A DNA stretch of 64,000 nucleotides, taken from positions 372,001 to 436,000 of the forward strand of contig CAVSRM010000008.1 of assembly GCA_963730365.1 (NCBI GenBank). Reading direction: 5' to 3'. The notes under the pieces were generated by a model, which had not been told where the DNA came from, did not search any database, and was given only the letters and a program-made list of their open reading frames with translations. The stretch comes from Fodinibacter sp963730365. Its GTDB lineage: Bacteria; Actinomycetota; Actinomycetes; Actinomycetales; Dermatophilaceae. Shown one piece after another: positions 1 to 9,118 of the stretch; positions within the stretch are counted from its first letter, which is position 1; each line of letters begins with the position of its first letter. The translations under genes were made by a program, and so were the position numbers.

Positions 1-1
1 G

Positions 2-805
2 CAGATCCCGTTCGTCACGACCATCGGCTACTCGCTGATGAAGTGGAACCTTCTCTATCCCGACGACCGCGCCTTCGCCGGGTTCGACAACTACACGAGC
101 GCGCTGACCTCGGGCGACCTGTGGCCCTCGATCGTCGCGACCGTGCTCATCACCGCCCTGTCGGTGACCCTGGCCATCCTGTTCGGAATGCTGTTCGCGA
201 TCCTGCTCGACCGCCAGTTCCGCGGCCGGGCTCTCGCCCGGACCCTGATGATCACCCCGTTCCTCGTCATGCCCGCGGCAGCGGCCCTGATCTGGAAGTA
301 CTCGATGTTCGACACCAACATCGGAATGCTCAACTGGGCGTTCAGGAGCCTGGGGCTGCCCATCGTGTCGTGGAGCACCGAGCACCCGATGGCGACCGTC
401 GTCACCGTCCTCACCTGGCAGTTCACCCCGTTCATGATGCTGATCCTGCTTGCCGGTCTGCAGGGCCAGGACAAGGCCATCCTCGAGGCGGCTCAGGTCG
501 ACGGAGCCGGGCCGTGGCGGACCTTCACCTGGATCACGTTGCCGCACATGCGGATGTACATCGAGATCGGCGTGCTCCTCGGGTCGGTCATCATCATCCA
601 GGTGTTCGACCCCATCGCCATCCTCACCAAGGGCACGGGGGGCACCAAGACACTGGCCTACCTGCTCTACGAGCGGGCCTTCATCGGCCTCGACATCGGG
701 CAGGCGGCTGCCTACGGCGTCGTCACCGTGGTCCTCACGATCATCGTCGCCACGATCGCGCTCAAGTCCGTCTTCAAGGTCTTCATGGCAGGAGGAAGTC
801 GATGA
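2..805 (+). CDS. Sugar ABC transporter permease (MalF/UgpA-like), 5' truncated
   Basis: Inner-membrane permease of a carbohydrate ABC importer. The gene is cut by the window edge: the frame is open from base 2 and the first in-window ATG (38) is internal. Several hydrophobic segments are visible, and the cytoplasmic EAA loop that docks the ATPase reads EAAQVDGAGPWRTFTWITLP, about 60% through the visible part. It overlaps the next permease by ATGA, so the two are translationally coupled and should form a heterodimer. The solute-binding protein is presumably upstream, outside the window. Substrate unknown; the downstream dehydrogenase hints at a sugar alcohol. Confidence 0.9.
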   Translation, partial: QIPFVTTIGYSLMKWNLLYPDDRAFAGFDNYTSALTSGDLWPSIVATVLITALSVTLAILFGMLFAILLDRQFRGRALARTLMITPFLVMPAAAALIWKYSMFDTNIGMLNWAFRSLGLPIVSWSTEHPMATVVTVLTWQFTPFMMLILLAGLQGQDKAILEAAQVDGAGPWRTFTWITLPHMRMYIEIGVLLGSVIIIQVFDPIAILTKGTGGTKTLAYLLYERAFIGLDIGQAAAYGVVTVVLTIIVATIALKSVFKVFMAGGSR

Positions 806-1617
806 ACACCCGTGTCAAGGGCTCGCTCGTCACCGCCGTCACCTGGGTGCTCGTGCTGGCGTTCTTCTTCCCCGTCTTCTGGATGGTCCTCAACGGATTC
901 AAGCCGGAGTCGGTCGCGTCCTCGATCAACCCCAAGCTGTTCTTCACCCCGTCCCTCGAGGGCTACCAGCTCGCGATGGACCGCGGGATGATGGGCTACC
1001 TGCAGAACTCGATGACGGCGGCGCTTACCTCGACCATCATCGCCGTCGTCCTGGCCATCCCCGCGGCCTACGCCCTCTCGATCCGCACGGTGAAGAACCC
1101 GCAGAACTCACTGTCGTTCTTCATCTCGACCCGGTTCATGCCGCTCGCGGCGATCGTCCTGCCACTGTTCATGATCTTCAAGACGATCGGGCTGCTCGAC
1201 AACATCTACGTCCTCGCACTGGTCTACGCGGCGATGAACCTGCCGGTGACCGTGTGGATGATGCGCTCGTTCTTCCTCGAGGTCCCCTACGAGATCATCG
1301 AGGCGTGCCGGGTCGACGGCGCCGGCCTCGGCCGGGAGATCCTGCGGATCGTGCTTCCGCTGGTCCTGCCGGGAGTTGCCGCCGCCGCGCTGATCAGCTT
1401 CATCTTCGCCTGGAACGAGTACTTTCTCGCGCTGATCCTGACCAGCTCCGCCGCACGCACCACGCCGCCGTTCCTCGGCAGCTTCGTCGACGGCCGTGGC
1501 CAGTTCCTCGCGGTCCTCTCCGCAGCCGCGACCATCGCGGTGCTCCCGGTCATCATCGCGGGCTGGGTCGCTCAGAAGCAGCTCGTCCGCGGCCTCTCGA
1601 TGGGCGCCATCAAGTGA
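802..1617 (+). CDS. Sugar ABC transporter permease (MalG/UgpE-like)
   Basis: Second permease of the importer, 271 residues, the usual size for the MalG side. An N-terminal membrane segment is followed by further hydrophobic helices, and the EAA motif is present as EACRVDGAGLGREILRIVLP near residue 170. The start ATG at 802 overlaps the stop of the upstream permease and has GGAGG about 6 bases before it. Its own stop overlaps the GTG of the following dehydrogenase, so transport and first oxidation step are coupled in one operon. No ATPase gene follows; many actinobacteria share one MsiK-type ATPase among such importers (family knowledge). Confidence 0.92.
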   Translation: MNTRVKGSLVTAVTWVLVLAFFFPVFWMVLNGFKPESVASSINPKLFFTPSLEGYQLAMDRGMMGYLQNSMTAALTSTIIAVVLAIPAAYALSIRTVKNPQNSLSFFISTRFMPLAAIVLPLFMIFKTIGLLDNIYVLALVYAAMNLPVTVWMMRSFFLEVPYEIIEACRVDGAGLGREILRIVLPLVLPGVAAAALISFIFAWNEYFLALILTSSAARTTPPFLGSFVDGRGQFLAVLSAAATIAVLPVIIAGWVAQKQLVRGLSMGAIK

Positions 1618-2393
1618 CCGGCAGGGGTCCCGCCGAGCCGCACGCGTCGGCGTTCGCCGAGGACCGCGACGTCGCCGACACCGTGGTCGTCGTGACCGGT
1701 GCCGGCGGCGGGATCGGGAGCGCCACGGCAGGGCTCCTCCTCGCGGCCGGCGCCCGGGTGGTGGCCGGCGACCTGCGGGAGCACGCCCTGAGCGACCTGG
1801 CGTCCCGGTGGGGCACCGACCGCGTGGCAACGTGCGTCGGTGACGTTCGCGAACCGGCCACGGCCGACGCGCTCGTCACCACCGGGGTCGAACGGTTCGG
1901 GCGGGTCGACTCGATCGTCGCGAATGCCGCGGTGGGGTTCTACGGCGGCATCCTCGACGTCACGCCCGAGCAGGTCGACCTCATGGTCGACGTCAACGTC
2001 AAGGGCACCGTGTGGCTCGCCCGGGCGGCGGTGGCCCAGTTCCGCCGACAGGGCGACGGCGGCGACATCGTCGTGCTCGGTTCCGTCGCCGGCCTGATGA
2101 TCGGTGGCGGGGCCGAGGCCGTCTATGCCGCGACCAAGGCTGCGCAGATCAACCTCGCCACGGCGCTCGACCGCGAGGTGCGCGCCGAGGGCATCCGCAC
2201 GACGGTGATCGCACCGGCCGGGGTCAACACCCCCTTCGCGGCGGCCGACGGACGGTTCCAGGGTGGCGACCCCGAGGACGGGCCCTTCATGCACCCCGGC
2301 GACATCGCCTCGGCCGTCGTGCACACCCTCCGGCAGCCCCGGCGGATGCGCACCGAGCTGTGGACGATGTGGAGCCTGGCCGAAGAACACTGA
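1614..2393 (+). CDS. Short-chain dehydrogenase/reductase (SDR)
   Basis: NAD(P)-dependent oxidoreductase of the classical SDR family, 259 residues. It shows the Rossmann glycine motif TGAGGGIG (near residue 30), the NAA motif in VANAAVGFYGG, the catalytic Ser in GSVAGL and YAATK with the catalytic Tyr and Lys. The GTG start at 1614 overlaps the stop of the permease (GTGA), which decides the start. Being fused translationally to a sugar ABC importer, it probably oxidises the imported sugar or polyol; the substrate cannot be read from the sequence. Confidence 0.88.
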   Translation: MTGRGPAEPHASAFAEDRDVADTVVVVTGAGGGIGSATAGLLLAAGARVVAGDLREHALSDLASRWGTDRVATCVGDVREPATADALVTTGVERFGRVDSIVANAAVGFYGGILDVTPEQVDLMVDVNVKGTVWLARAAVAQFRRQGDGGDIVVLGSVAGLMIGGGAEAVYAATKAAQINLATALDREVRAEGIRTTVIAPAGVNTPFAAADGRFQGGDPEDGPFMHPGDIASAVVHTLRQPRRMRTELWTMWSLAEEH

Positions 2394-2397
2394 CCCG

Positions 2398-2444
2398 ACC
2401 GTCCCCGGTGGTGCGCCGGCCGCCGGCCAGCCACCGGGGACGGT
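2398..2444 (+). terminator. Hairpin terminator after the ABC-SDR operon
   Basis: Inverted repeat ACCGTCCCCGGTGG ... CCACCGGGGACGGT with 14-bp arms immediately after the SDR stop. There is no T-run, as is common in high-GC actinobacteria. Confidence 0.6.
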
Positions 2445-2489
2445 GTCAGTGGTGCTGACGGCGTCACGAGAACCTGAGATCATCGCTGC

Positions 2490-4277
2490 GTGCACCCCTT
2501 GCCATCGGAGAGTCGACTGCCGCGGATATCGCACGAGGTCGGCCAGACGCTGACCCGGATCGCCCGGGTCACCTCGGAGCTCACCACGGCGACCACGGTC
2601 GATGCCGTGACGAAGATCGTCACCCAGCACATGGCCGATGCCGTCGGAGCGACGATCGCTGCCCTGGCGCTGCGCGAGGGACCCGACCACGTGCGACTCC
2701 TCGGCCTGCGGGGCCTGGAGTCAGCGGAGGCGGCCCAGTGGCAGACGTTCTCCCTGGACATCCCGACCACCGTCAGTGATGTCGTCCGCTCCGGTGAGCG
2801 GATCGTCCTCGTGGGCGCCCACGACATCGCCGACCGGTACCCGGAGCTGAAGAACGCCGATCGCGGTGAGCGGGCCACGGTCACCGTGCCGCTGCGTACT
2901 GCGGGACGCACGATCGGTGCCATCCACCTCTCGCTTCCCGAGGCCGTCCAGCCTCACCCGGCCGAGCTCGAGTTCATCGACATCCTCGCCGACACCTGCG
3001 CACAGGCCCTCGAACGCATCGAGGCATCCACCGTCGCGGACCGGCAGACCAGCCGGTTGGCCTTCCTCGCCGAGGCCTCGATCCAGCTCTCGAGCAGCCT
3101 CGACCTCGGTGCGACGACGGAGAAGGTCGCGCGCCTCGCCGTCCCGCAGTTCGCCGACTGGTGCGCCATCGACATCGTCCGCGACGGCGCCCTGCACCGA
3201 ATGGCCGTCGCCCACGTCGACCCCGAGAAGGTCGAGCTCGCGCACCGGGTGCACGAGAGGTGGCCGCCGGACCTCGAGCGCGGGTCCGGAATCGCCCAGG
3301 TCGTGCGCACCGGTGAACCCCTGCTGCTTCCCCGGATCACGGAGCAGACCCTGCGCGCCATGGCCAGGGACGAGGAGCAGCTGGCCCTGATGCTCGAGCT
3401 CGGCCTGGCCAGCGCGCTCATCGTCCCACTGGTCGTCCGCGGAAGGGTCTCGGGCGTGCTGTCGTGGGTGTCCACGGACCCGGAGCGGTTGTACGACGAG
3501 GACGACGTCCGCTTCGCGGAGCACCTGGCTCGCCGATCGGCCTCCGCTCTCGACAACGCCGACCTCTACAGCCAGACCCGGGCCGTTGCGGAGCAGCTCC
3601 AGCGTGCGGTGCTCCCCGACACCCTCGTCGGTACGTCCAGGTGGGAGGTGCACTGCCACTACCAGCCGTCCGGCCGGACCGAGGTGGGCGGTGACTTCTA
3701 CGACGGCTTCCCCCTCGATGACGACCGTTTCGTCGTCCTCGTCGGCGACGTCATGGGCCGGGGGGTCGCTGCTGCAGCCGCGATGGCCCAGATGCGATCG
3801 GCGGTGCGGGCCTTCGCCACTGTCGACCCGAGTCCCGACGCGGTCATCGACAAGCTGGACCACATGGTCGACCAGCTCGGGATCGAGCAGCTCGTCACCC
3901 TCGCGTACGTCCTCGCCGATGCACGCAAGGGGACCGTGAGCATCGCCAACGCCGGCCACCCGCCCCCGTTCGTGCTCCGCGCCCACGGGGTCGTCGACCA
4001 GCTGCCCTTCGCAGAGGGCCCACCGCTCGGCCTGGCCACGAACCGCCTGGCGCAGACCGTCCCGTTCGATGCCGGCGACACCCTCCTCATCGTCACCGAC
4101 GGGCTGATCGAGCGCCGGGGCGAGGACCTGGATGCCGGGCTCGCGCGGCTCACGCGGGCCGTCGGCCTGCTCACCGGTCCCGCACTCGCCGACGACCTTG
4201 CGCGCGTCGTCGCGTCAGTGGCCGATGACCGGTCCGATGACGACGAGGCCGCGCTGGTTCTCCGTCGCTCCGCCTGA
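2490..4277 (+). CDS. GAF-GAF-SpoIIE (PP2C-type) serine phosphatase
   Basis: Cytosolic signalling phosphatase, 595 residues. Two GAF-like sensor domains (about residues 15-180 and 195-350) precede a short helical linker and a SpoIIE/RsbU-type phosphatase domain (about 365-595). Metal-binding acidic motifs are visible as GGDFYDGF, LVGDVMGRGV and the C-terminal VTDGLIE. Such proteins dephosphorylate anti-sigma-factor antagonists in stress partner-switching pathways (family knowledge). The start is GTG at 2490; no STAS antagonist or RsbW-like kinase lies next to it. Transcribed alone. Confidence 0.88.
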   Translation: MHPLPSESRLPRISHEVGQTLTRIARVTSELTTATTVDAVTKIVTQHMADAVGATIAALALREGPDHVRLLGLRGLESAEAAQWQTFSLDIPTTVSDVVRSGERIVLVGAHDIADRYPELKNADRGERATVTVPLRTAGRTIGAIHLSLPEAVQPHPAELEFIDILADTCAQALERIEASTVADRQTSRLAFLAEASIQLSSSLDLGATTEKVARLAVPQFADWCAIDIVRDGALHRMAVAHVDPEKVELAHRVHERWPPDLERGSGIAQVVRTGEPLLLPRITEQTLRAMARDEEQLALMLELGLASALIVPLVVRGRVSGVLSWVSTDPERLYDEDDVRFAEHLARRSASALDNADLYSQTRAVAEQLQRAVLPDTLVGTSRWEVHCHYQPSGRTEVGGDFYDGFPLDDDRFVVLVGDVMGRGVAAAAAMAQMRSAVRAFATVDPSPDAVIDKLDHMVDQLGIEQLVTLAYVLADARKGTVSIANAGHPPPFVLRAHGVVDQLPFAEGPPLGLATNRLAQTVPFDAGDTLLIVTDGLIERRGEDLDAGLARLTRAVGLLTGPALADDLARVVASVADDRSDDDEAALVLRRSA

Positions 4278-4334
4278 CCCCGCGAGGGACGTCCACCCCG
4301 ACCGGTCAGCCGCCTCAGGTGTCCGGGACCGCGC

Positions 4335-5540
4335 TCAGTACCAGTGCGGCGAGCGTGACTGGAAAGCCGACCACGCGGTGCAGGGGGTTCCGTAGCGAGA
4401 TCGGATGTAGCCCAGGCCCCAGGTGATCTGGGTGCGAGGGTTGACGAGCCAGTCCGAGCCAGCGCTGGCCATCTTGCTCCCCGGCAGGGCCTGGGGTATC
4501 CCGTAGGCCCCCGACGAGGGGTTCGCCGCACTCCACCGCCAGCCGCTCTCAGCGGTCCACAGGCGATCGAGGCAGTCCCACTCCGATGCACCGAACGCGC
4601 TCTCGACCATCGGGCGTGCGACGGCGCGAGGATCGAGCTGGGCCGCGGTCAGGTCGGGACTGCCCCCGCTGCTCACCGGGGGGAAACTGGCAGGTGCGGG
4701 GCCGACGGCCTGCGCAGCCCGCGCCGCCGCAGCCCGCGCCGCCGCTGCCTGCGCCTCCGCGAGCTCGTCCTGGCGCGCCTGCTCTGCCGCAACCGTCGTG
4801 CGCTGTGCCTGCGCGAGCTGAGCGACCATGTCCTCCTGCTGCTGTTCGAGCTGTTTGGCCAGCTCGGTCGCCTCGGCAGCCTTGCTCTGGGCAGCCTCCA
4901 GCTTGGCCTCGACCGCGGTGGTGGCTTCGTTCTGCTCCGTCTGCGCCCGGTCGGCGGCGGCCCTGGCGGCTGCGGCCGCCGAGGCCGTGCGGGTCGCGTC
5001 CAGCAGGTGTCCCTGGTTCGCCGACCCGATGGCGTCGATGCCGGCATGCAGGTCGAGGAAGCTCTGCACCCCGTCGGCACTGAGGTAGAGGGCCAGGTTG
5101 TTCATCGGTCCCGCGCCCTGCATGTAGGCGGCTGCGGCATCCGCCCGGAGCACCCGGTCGGCGGCCTCTGCGGCCCTGCGGGTCGCGCCGGCCCGTGATC
5201 GCGCGGCGTTCGTCACCGTTGTCAGACGCTCGAGATCGGCGACCGACTCCGCGTAGGCCTCGGCGGTGTCCGACACCTCCGCCTGCATCGTGCGTAGGCG
5301 TGCCGACGCCTCGTCGTACTGCTCCTGGAGGAGTGAGACCTTCTCCCGGAGGGCCTCCTCGGCCGCTCGCGCCGAGTCGACGTCGGCCTGCGAAGACGCC
5401 GTCGGCTGCGCCGACGGCGTGGGCGTGGGCTCCGCCGCCGCAGGGAGGGCACCGAGGAGCACCGCGCCTGCGGCGGCAGATCCCAGCAGGGCTGGCCGGA
5501 CCCACCGGACGGGCGCCGAGGCGCCCCACGATGTCGTCAC
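4335..5540 (-). CDS. Secreted coiled-coil protein with C-terminal transglycosylase-like domain
   Basis: Exported cell-wall-associated protein of about 401 residues. The GTG at 5540 is preferred because GGAGGG lies just upstream; a longer frame begins at 5606. An N-terminal signal or membrane segment (LLGSAAAGAVLLGALPAAAE) is followed by about 220 residues of Ala/Glu/Gln-rich coiled coil, and then an aggregation-promoting-factor/lytic-transglycosylase-like C-terminus with WTAESGWRWSAANPSSGAYG and a final tryptophan-rich stretch. The Glu in TAESGW is the likely catalytic acid. The order coiled coil then cell-wall enzyme resembles NlpC/P60 and RipA-type proteins, but the catalytic part is of the SLT/APF type. 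Confidence 0.8.
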   Translation of the reverse strand: MTTSWGASAPVRWVRPALLGSAAAGAVLLGALPAAAEPTPTPSAQPTASSQADVDSARAAEEALREKVSLLQEQYDEASARLRTMQAEVSDTAEAYAESVADLERLTTVTNAARSRAGATRRAAEAADRVLRADAAAAYMQGAGPMNNLALYLSADGVQSFLDLHAGIDAIGSANQGHLLDATRTASAAAAARAAADRAQTEQNEATTAVEAKLEAAQSKAAEATELAKQLEQQQEDMVAQLAQAQRTTVAAEQARQDELAEAQAAAARAAAARAAQAVGPAPASFPPVSSGGSPDLTAAQLDPRAVARPMVESAFGASEWDCLDRLWTAESGWRWSAANPSSGAYGIPQALPGSKMASAGSDWLVNPRTQITWGLGYIRSRYGTPCTAWSAFQSRSPHWY

Positions 5541-5816
5541 TGGACCCTCCACAGACTGCGACCACGACCAAATGCCAAGGCTACGGCGTATCGGCGGCGC
5601 GGTCACGGCATCCGGCGCATCGAATCCCGGGGGCGCGCCATGGGCTGCTGGTCCTCGGCGATGGGCCTACGCCGACCCCCTCAGGACGAGTTCGACCGGC
5701 AGCGAGGGGCGCGCTGCTCCAGCGGGCCCAGTCGCGCGGGCGCGTCGTCGGGTTGCCGAGGGCCGCTAGAGTCGCCGAATCGCCGCCCCGCGTGGCAGTG
5801 ATCGAAGGGACGCACC

Positions 5817-6440
5817 ATGCGCTGGACGAGGTCAGCAGTCGCAGCGGCCGTCATCCTCGCCGCGACCTGGCTGCAGATGGCCATCGGCGTGACCGTCGGT
5901 TTCGAAGCCTTCAACGGCAAGGGCTTCATCGGGCGGATCATCATCTACCCGATCCTCATGCTCGCGCTGCCGGCCTGGTGGTGGTGGCGCCACCGCGGCA
6001 CGGACGAGCAGATGCCCTGGGGCGCCTTCTGCCTCATCATGACGCCGTTCCTCATCGACGTGACCGGCAATACCCTGGATCTCTACGACACCATCGAGGT
6101 CTGGGACGACCTGAACCACTTCTTCAACTGGTTCCTGCTCCTCTGGGGCATCGGACTTCTGCTGTTCACCTCTGCCGAGTCGGTGCGCCGGCCGTTCGTG
6201 ACCGTCCTGACGATCGCCGGGACCGGGGCCCTGCTGGCGGTGCTGTGGGAGGTCGGCGAGTGGTTCGTCTTCCTCCGCGGTGGGGTCGAGGTCGACCGTC
6301 TCTACCAGGACACCCTCGGTGACGAGATCCTCGGCAGCGCGGGGGCACTCCTGTCGGGCCTCCTCGTCCTGTGGTGGCGACGGCGCGCAGCCCCGGTCAC
6401 CGAGGCCGCTGAAGCGGGGCAGGCCCCCCACCCGGCCTGA
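5817..6440 (+). CDS. DUF2238/YjdF-like integral membrane protein
   Basis: Multi-spanning membrane protein, 207 residues, with about five or six hydrophobic helices. Conserved acidic positions sit at helix ends (IDVTGNTLDLYD, WDDLNHFFNW and VLWEVGEWF, Asp/Glu with His/Asn), a pattern of the DUF2238 family. The biochemical role of the family is not established. Transcribed alone; the stretch from 5541 to 5816 in front holds no recognisable gene. Confidence 0.65.
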   Translation: MRWTRSAVAAAVILAATWLQMAIGVTVGFEAFNGKGFIGRIIIYPILMLALPAWWWWRHRGTDEQMPWGAFCLIMTPFLIDVTGNTLDLYDTIEVWDDLNHFFNWFLLLWGIGLLLFTSAESVRRPFVTVLTIAGTGALLAVLWEVGEWFVFLRGGVEVDRLYQDTLGDEILGSAGALLSGLLVLWWRRRAAPVTEAAEAGQAPHPA

Positions 6441-6501
6441 CTGCTGACCTCCGGCGTGGTCCGGCGGTCTCCGTCGGCGACCCGTGACGGTGCCAGGCGA
6501 C

Positions 6502-6843
6502 TCACCATCCGAGCTCGCGCAGCCGGGCGTCGCCGATCCCGAAGTGATGCCCCACCTCGTGGATGACCGTCCGCCGCACCTGTTCCACGACCTCGGACTC
6601 ACTGGCACACGACGCGCAGATGGCACGGCGATAGATCGTGATCCGGTCGGGAAGGGCTCCGGCGTAGAACGTCGACCGACGCGTGAGTGGCACCCCCTGG
6701 TAGAGGCCCAGAAGACCGGGAGGGCCGACCTCGTCTTCCACGGTGACGGCCACGTTGCTCATGAGGTCGCCGAGCTCCGGGGGTATGCCGTCGAGCGCCT
6801 CGCCCACCATCACATCGAACAGCTCCGGACCGACGTCGACCAT
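6502..6843 (-). CDS. Zincin-like metallopeptidase family protein
   Basis: Small cytosolic protein of 113 residues with the zinc signature HEVGHHFGIGD near residue 95 (HExxH plus a following Asp), as in the metallopeptidase/DUF1025 family found in most actinobacteria. An acidic N-terminal half carries the PPEL and YQGVPLTRR motifs. Substrate unknown. Monocistronic and convergent with the upstream membrane protein gene. Confidence 0.85.
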   Translation of the reverse strand: MVDVGPELFDVMVGEALDGIPPELGDLMSNVAVTVEDEVGPPGLLGLYQGVPLTRRSTFYAGALPDRITIYRRAICASCASESEVVEQVRRTVIHEVGHHFGIGDARLRELGW

Positions 6844-6974
6844 GCAGCCATTGTGCGCTCGCCGGATACGTGGTCCGCGCCTGCGGTCACCGCTTGGCGT
6901 CGCGGATGCCCGAGAAGGCGGAGGTGAGGACGCTCGCCCCCAGCCCCTCGAAGCTCCCGTCGCCGTGGCCGGGC

Positions 6975-7565
6975 TCAGGCGGGGTCGACTGTCCTGACCA
7001 TGACGCAGTTCTTCAGGCCCTTGGGACGGTCATACCTGAAGCCGAGCCGTTCGTAGAGTCGCCGGGTGCCGTTGTAGAGGAACGACGAGGACATCTTCTT
7101 GGTCTGGTCGGTCAGGTCATGGGGATAGCTCTCGACCGTACCGCCGCCGGCCTGAGCGATCATCTCGAGCGCACCGGTGATCGCCGACTCCGTCACGCCC
7201 TTTCGCCGGTGGCGCTTGTCGACGAAGACGCGGGTGATCCGGTAGTCGGGATCCGCCGTCTTGGTGGCGTCGTACTGCTTGCGGTGGTGGATCGTGGGCA
7301 GCTCGACCGGGGTGCCGTACTCCGCCCACGCGATGGCCTCGTCGCCATCCATCACCAGGGCGGCATGTGCCGTGCCCCGCTCGACGTAGGACTTCTTCAG
7401 CGCTCGGTTGGTCTCCGCTCCCTGGCCGCGCTCGGGTCCGTCAGGGTGGAACCAGATGCACCAGCAGCCGCCGAAGATGCCGTTGTGCCGCCGCACCAAC
7501 GCATCGAAGGCCGGCCACGTCTCGGGGCTGAGAGCGGCGATGGTGTACGACGACTCGGTAGCCAT
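6975..7565 (-). CDS. GNAT family N-acetyltransferase
   Basis: 196-residue acetyltransferase. The acetyl-CoA-binding segment VFVDKRHRRKGVTESAITGAL has the RxxGxx signature (R-R-K-G-V) near residue 122, and the C-terminal YERLGF motif is typical of GNAT folds. An N-terminal Trp/Cys-rich stretch (GGCWCIWFHP) is common in a GNAT subgroup of actinobacteria. The acceptor substrate cannot be inferred. Confidence 0.85.
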   Translation of the reverse strand: MATESSYTIAALSPETWPAFDALVRRHNGIFGGCWCIWFHPDGPERGQGAETNRALKKSYVERGTAHAALVMDGDEAIAWAEYGTPVELPTIHHRKQYDATKTADPDYRITRVFVDKRHRRKGVTESAITGALEMIAQAGGGTVESYPHDLTDQTKKMSSSFLYNGTRRLYERLGFRYDRPKGLKNCVMVRTVDPA

Positions 7566-7573
7566 GCCGCACC

Positions 7574-8302
7574 CTAGGCCTGCGGAGTCAGCGGCTCAGA
7601 CCTCGCCGCAGGATTTTCCGCCACGCAGAGGACTCCCTTGTTGCCGTCCTGGTCGGCGACGACGGTGAGCGACGGGGAGTCGCTGTCATCGACGACGGTG
7701 CCGCCTGCGGCGACGGCGGCGGCGATTCGTTGTTCGGCCACCTCGGACGGCACGTAGACCTCGACGTGAAAACGCTGGCGAGCGGTCTGGGACACGTCGC
7801 CGTCGCCGAACCACAGGTTCGGGACCCGCCCCGTGGCGTCCCGGATCTCGTCGCCAGGTGTTCCGTGGCCCTGCGCGTCGGCGTTCCCGGTGAGCAGCGC
7901 GGCCCACACCGGCGCAATGGTCTCGGAGCGCGCGGTGTCGAGGCCGAGCTCGATGACGCTGACCGACGCCGGGTCGGCGTCGAGCCCGTGCTCGGCGGCG
8001 ATGTCGGTGATCCGTCGGGCGAGGTCGACGTCCTTCCGGGTGACCCACTCGACGACGTACTCGGTGCCCTCGTCGTCGCGGTAGATGGCGTCGGCGCTGA
8101 CCAGCTTGAGGTCGACGCACCCGGTGCTGATCGACACGCTCGGGTGGTGTCCGAGCGTGTCGCCCGCCTCGCCGACCGAAGCGACGAACCGTGCGCCGCT
8201 GCCGAAGTCGTCGACGAGGTAGCGCGCATGAAGACCCTGGGCCAGCTTGCGCCAGTCGGTCAGTGCGGCCTCGGAGATCCGTTCGCCGCTCAGCATGTCC
8301 AT
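7574..8302 (-). CDS. Pterin-4a-carbinolamine dehydratase fused to a VOC domain
   Basis: About 242 residues from the ATG at 8302; the open frame extends to 8422, but that N-terminus is low-complexity and the dehydratase fold begins at MDMLSGERIS. The N-terminal 100 residues contain the PCD signature (GHHPSVSISTGCVDLKLVS, His pair plus Cys). The C-terminal 125 residues resemble a glyoxalase/VOC half (RFHVEVYVPSEVAEQRIAAA, DQDGN). PCD dehydrates 4a-hydroxytetrahydropterin; no pterin hydroxylase is nearby, so the role is unknown. Confidence 0.75.
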   Translation of the reverse strand: MDMLSGERISEAALTDWRKLAQGLHARYLVDDFGSGARFVASVGEAGDTLGHHPSVSISTGCVDLKLVSADAIYRDDEGTEYVVEWVTRKDVDLARRITDIAAEHGLDADPASVSVIELGLDTARSETIAPVWAALLTGNADAQGHGTPGDEIRDATGRVPNLWFGDGDVSQTARQRFHVEVYVPSEVAEQRIAAAVAAGGTVVDDSDSPSLTVVADQDGNKGVLCVAENPAARSEPLTPQA

Positions 8303-8357
8303 GCTCTCGGACCCTATCTGCGATTCACCTGCAGCGCTCTGGCTCGCACCTCCTGCG

Positions 8358-8723
8358 TCAGCCGGCACCGAGCCAGTCGATGGCGGCTTGGCGCTCCGCG
8401 CCGGGGAAGGCGCGGACCTCACCGGGCACCGCCCAGGCGAACATGGTCAGCGCGTCGCGCATCCAGGCGTGGTCGGTCACCAGGGCGATGCGCTCCCAGG
8501 CGCTCCACTCGCGCATACCCGTGCGCAGGTCCTGCCACGCGGCGCCTGGTTCCATGCCGTCGAACTCGGCACCGAACTCGACGAGCACCCGGATCTTGCG
8601 ACCATCCGCTCCTGCGGCGGCGAGCGCCGGCTCGAGCACCCGTGTGTAGTCCTCGGCCGTGAGCGTGCCGCTCGCCTCAAAGCCCAGCACACCGTCGGGC
8701 AGCCCGGTCAGGGTCGTGATCAT
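8358..8723 (-). CDS. STAS/SpoIIAA-like protein
   Basis: 121-residue cytosolic protein of the SpoIIAA-like family (PF11964 type), starting MITTLTGLPDGVLGFEASG, with the family pattern of a short beta-sheet N-terminus, GTLTAEDY and a C-terminal WLGAG. ATG 8723 is chosen because GGGAG precedes it; a longer frame to 8822 is not needed. Function of the family is uncertain (possible lipid or anti-sigma interactions). Confidence 0.75.
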   Translation of the reverse strand: MITTLTGLPDGVLGFEASGTLTAEDYTRVLEPALAAAGADGRKIRVLVEFGAEFDGMEPGAAWQDLRTGMREWSAWERIALVTDHAWMRDALTMFAWAVPGEVRAFPGAERQAAIDWLGAG

Positions 8724-8839
8724 GGTGACTCCCTGCGCGCCCAGCCGCCAGAGGCGCGCCACGTCGTGCCGACATCGGCGACCCGGCAACGCTACTGCGC
8801 CCTCATGGTGTCTCGCCACCACCGTCCCTGGACTGGGTG

Positions 8840-9118
8840 TCAGTGCGCCTGTCGGGTGCGACGCAGGGCGTTGTTCTCCGCTTCGAGCTCCAGGACCATG
8901 GCGACGCCGGCGAGGTTCAGCCCGGCGGTGAGGAGCTCACCGATGCGACGGAGCCGGTCGAGGTCGTTGGTGCTGTAGCGACGCGTACCGCCGGGGGTAC
9001 GGTCGGGTTCGAGCAGACCTCGGGTCTCATACAGGCGCAGGGTCTGTGTGCCCATCCCGACGAGGTCTGCGGCCACGGTGATGCCGTACACCCCGCGTTC
9101 GGGGTCGGGGTCGCTCAC
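8840..9118 (-). CDS. MerR-family regulator, HspR-like
   Basis: 92-residue winged-helix regulator. The GTG at 9118 is chosen for the strong GGGGAGGG just upstream. The MerR helix-turn-helix reads YGITVAADLVGMGTQTLRLYETRGLLEPDRTPGGTRRYS, with the wing RRYS and a short coiled-coil dimer helix (LELEAENNALRR). HspR repressors of heat-shock operons have this size and this TLRLYE/RGLL pattern. It is divergent from an hsp20 gene, its probable target. Confidence 0.85.
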   Translation of the reverse strand: MSDPDPERGVYGITVAADLVGMGTQTLRLYETRGLLEPDRTPGGTRRYSTNDLDRLRRIGELLTAGLNLAGVAMVLELEAENNALRRTRQAH

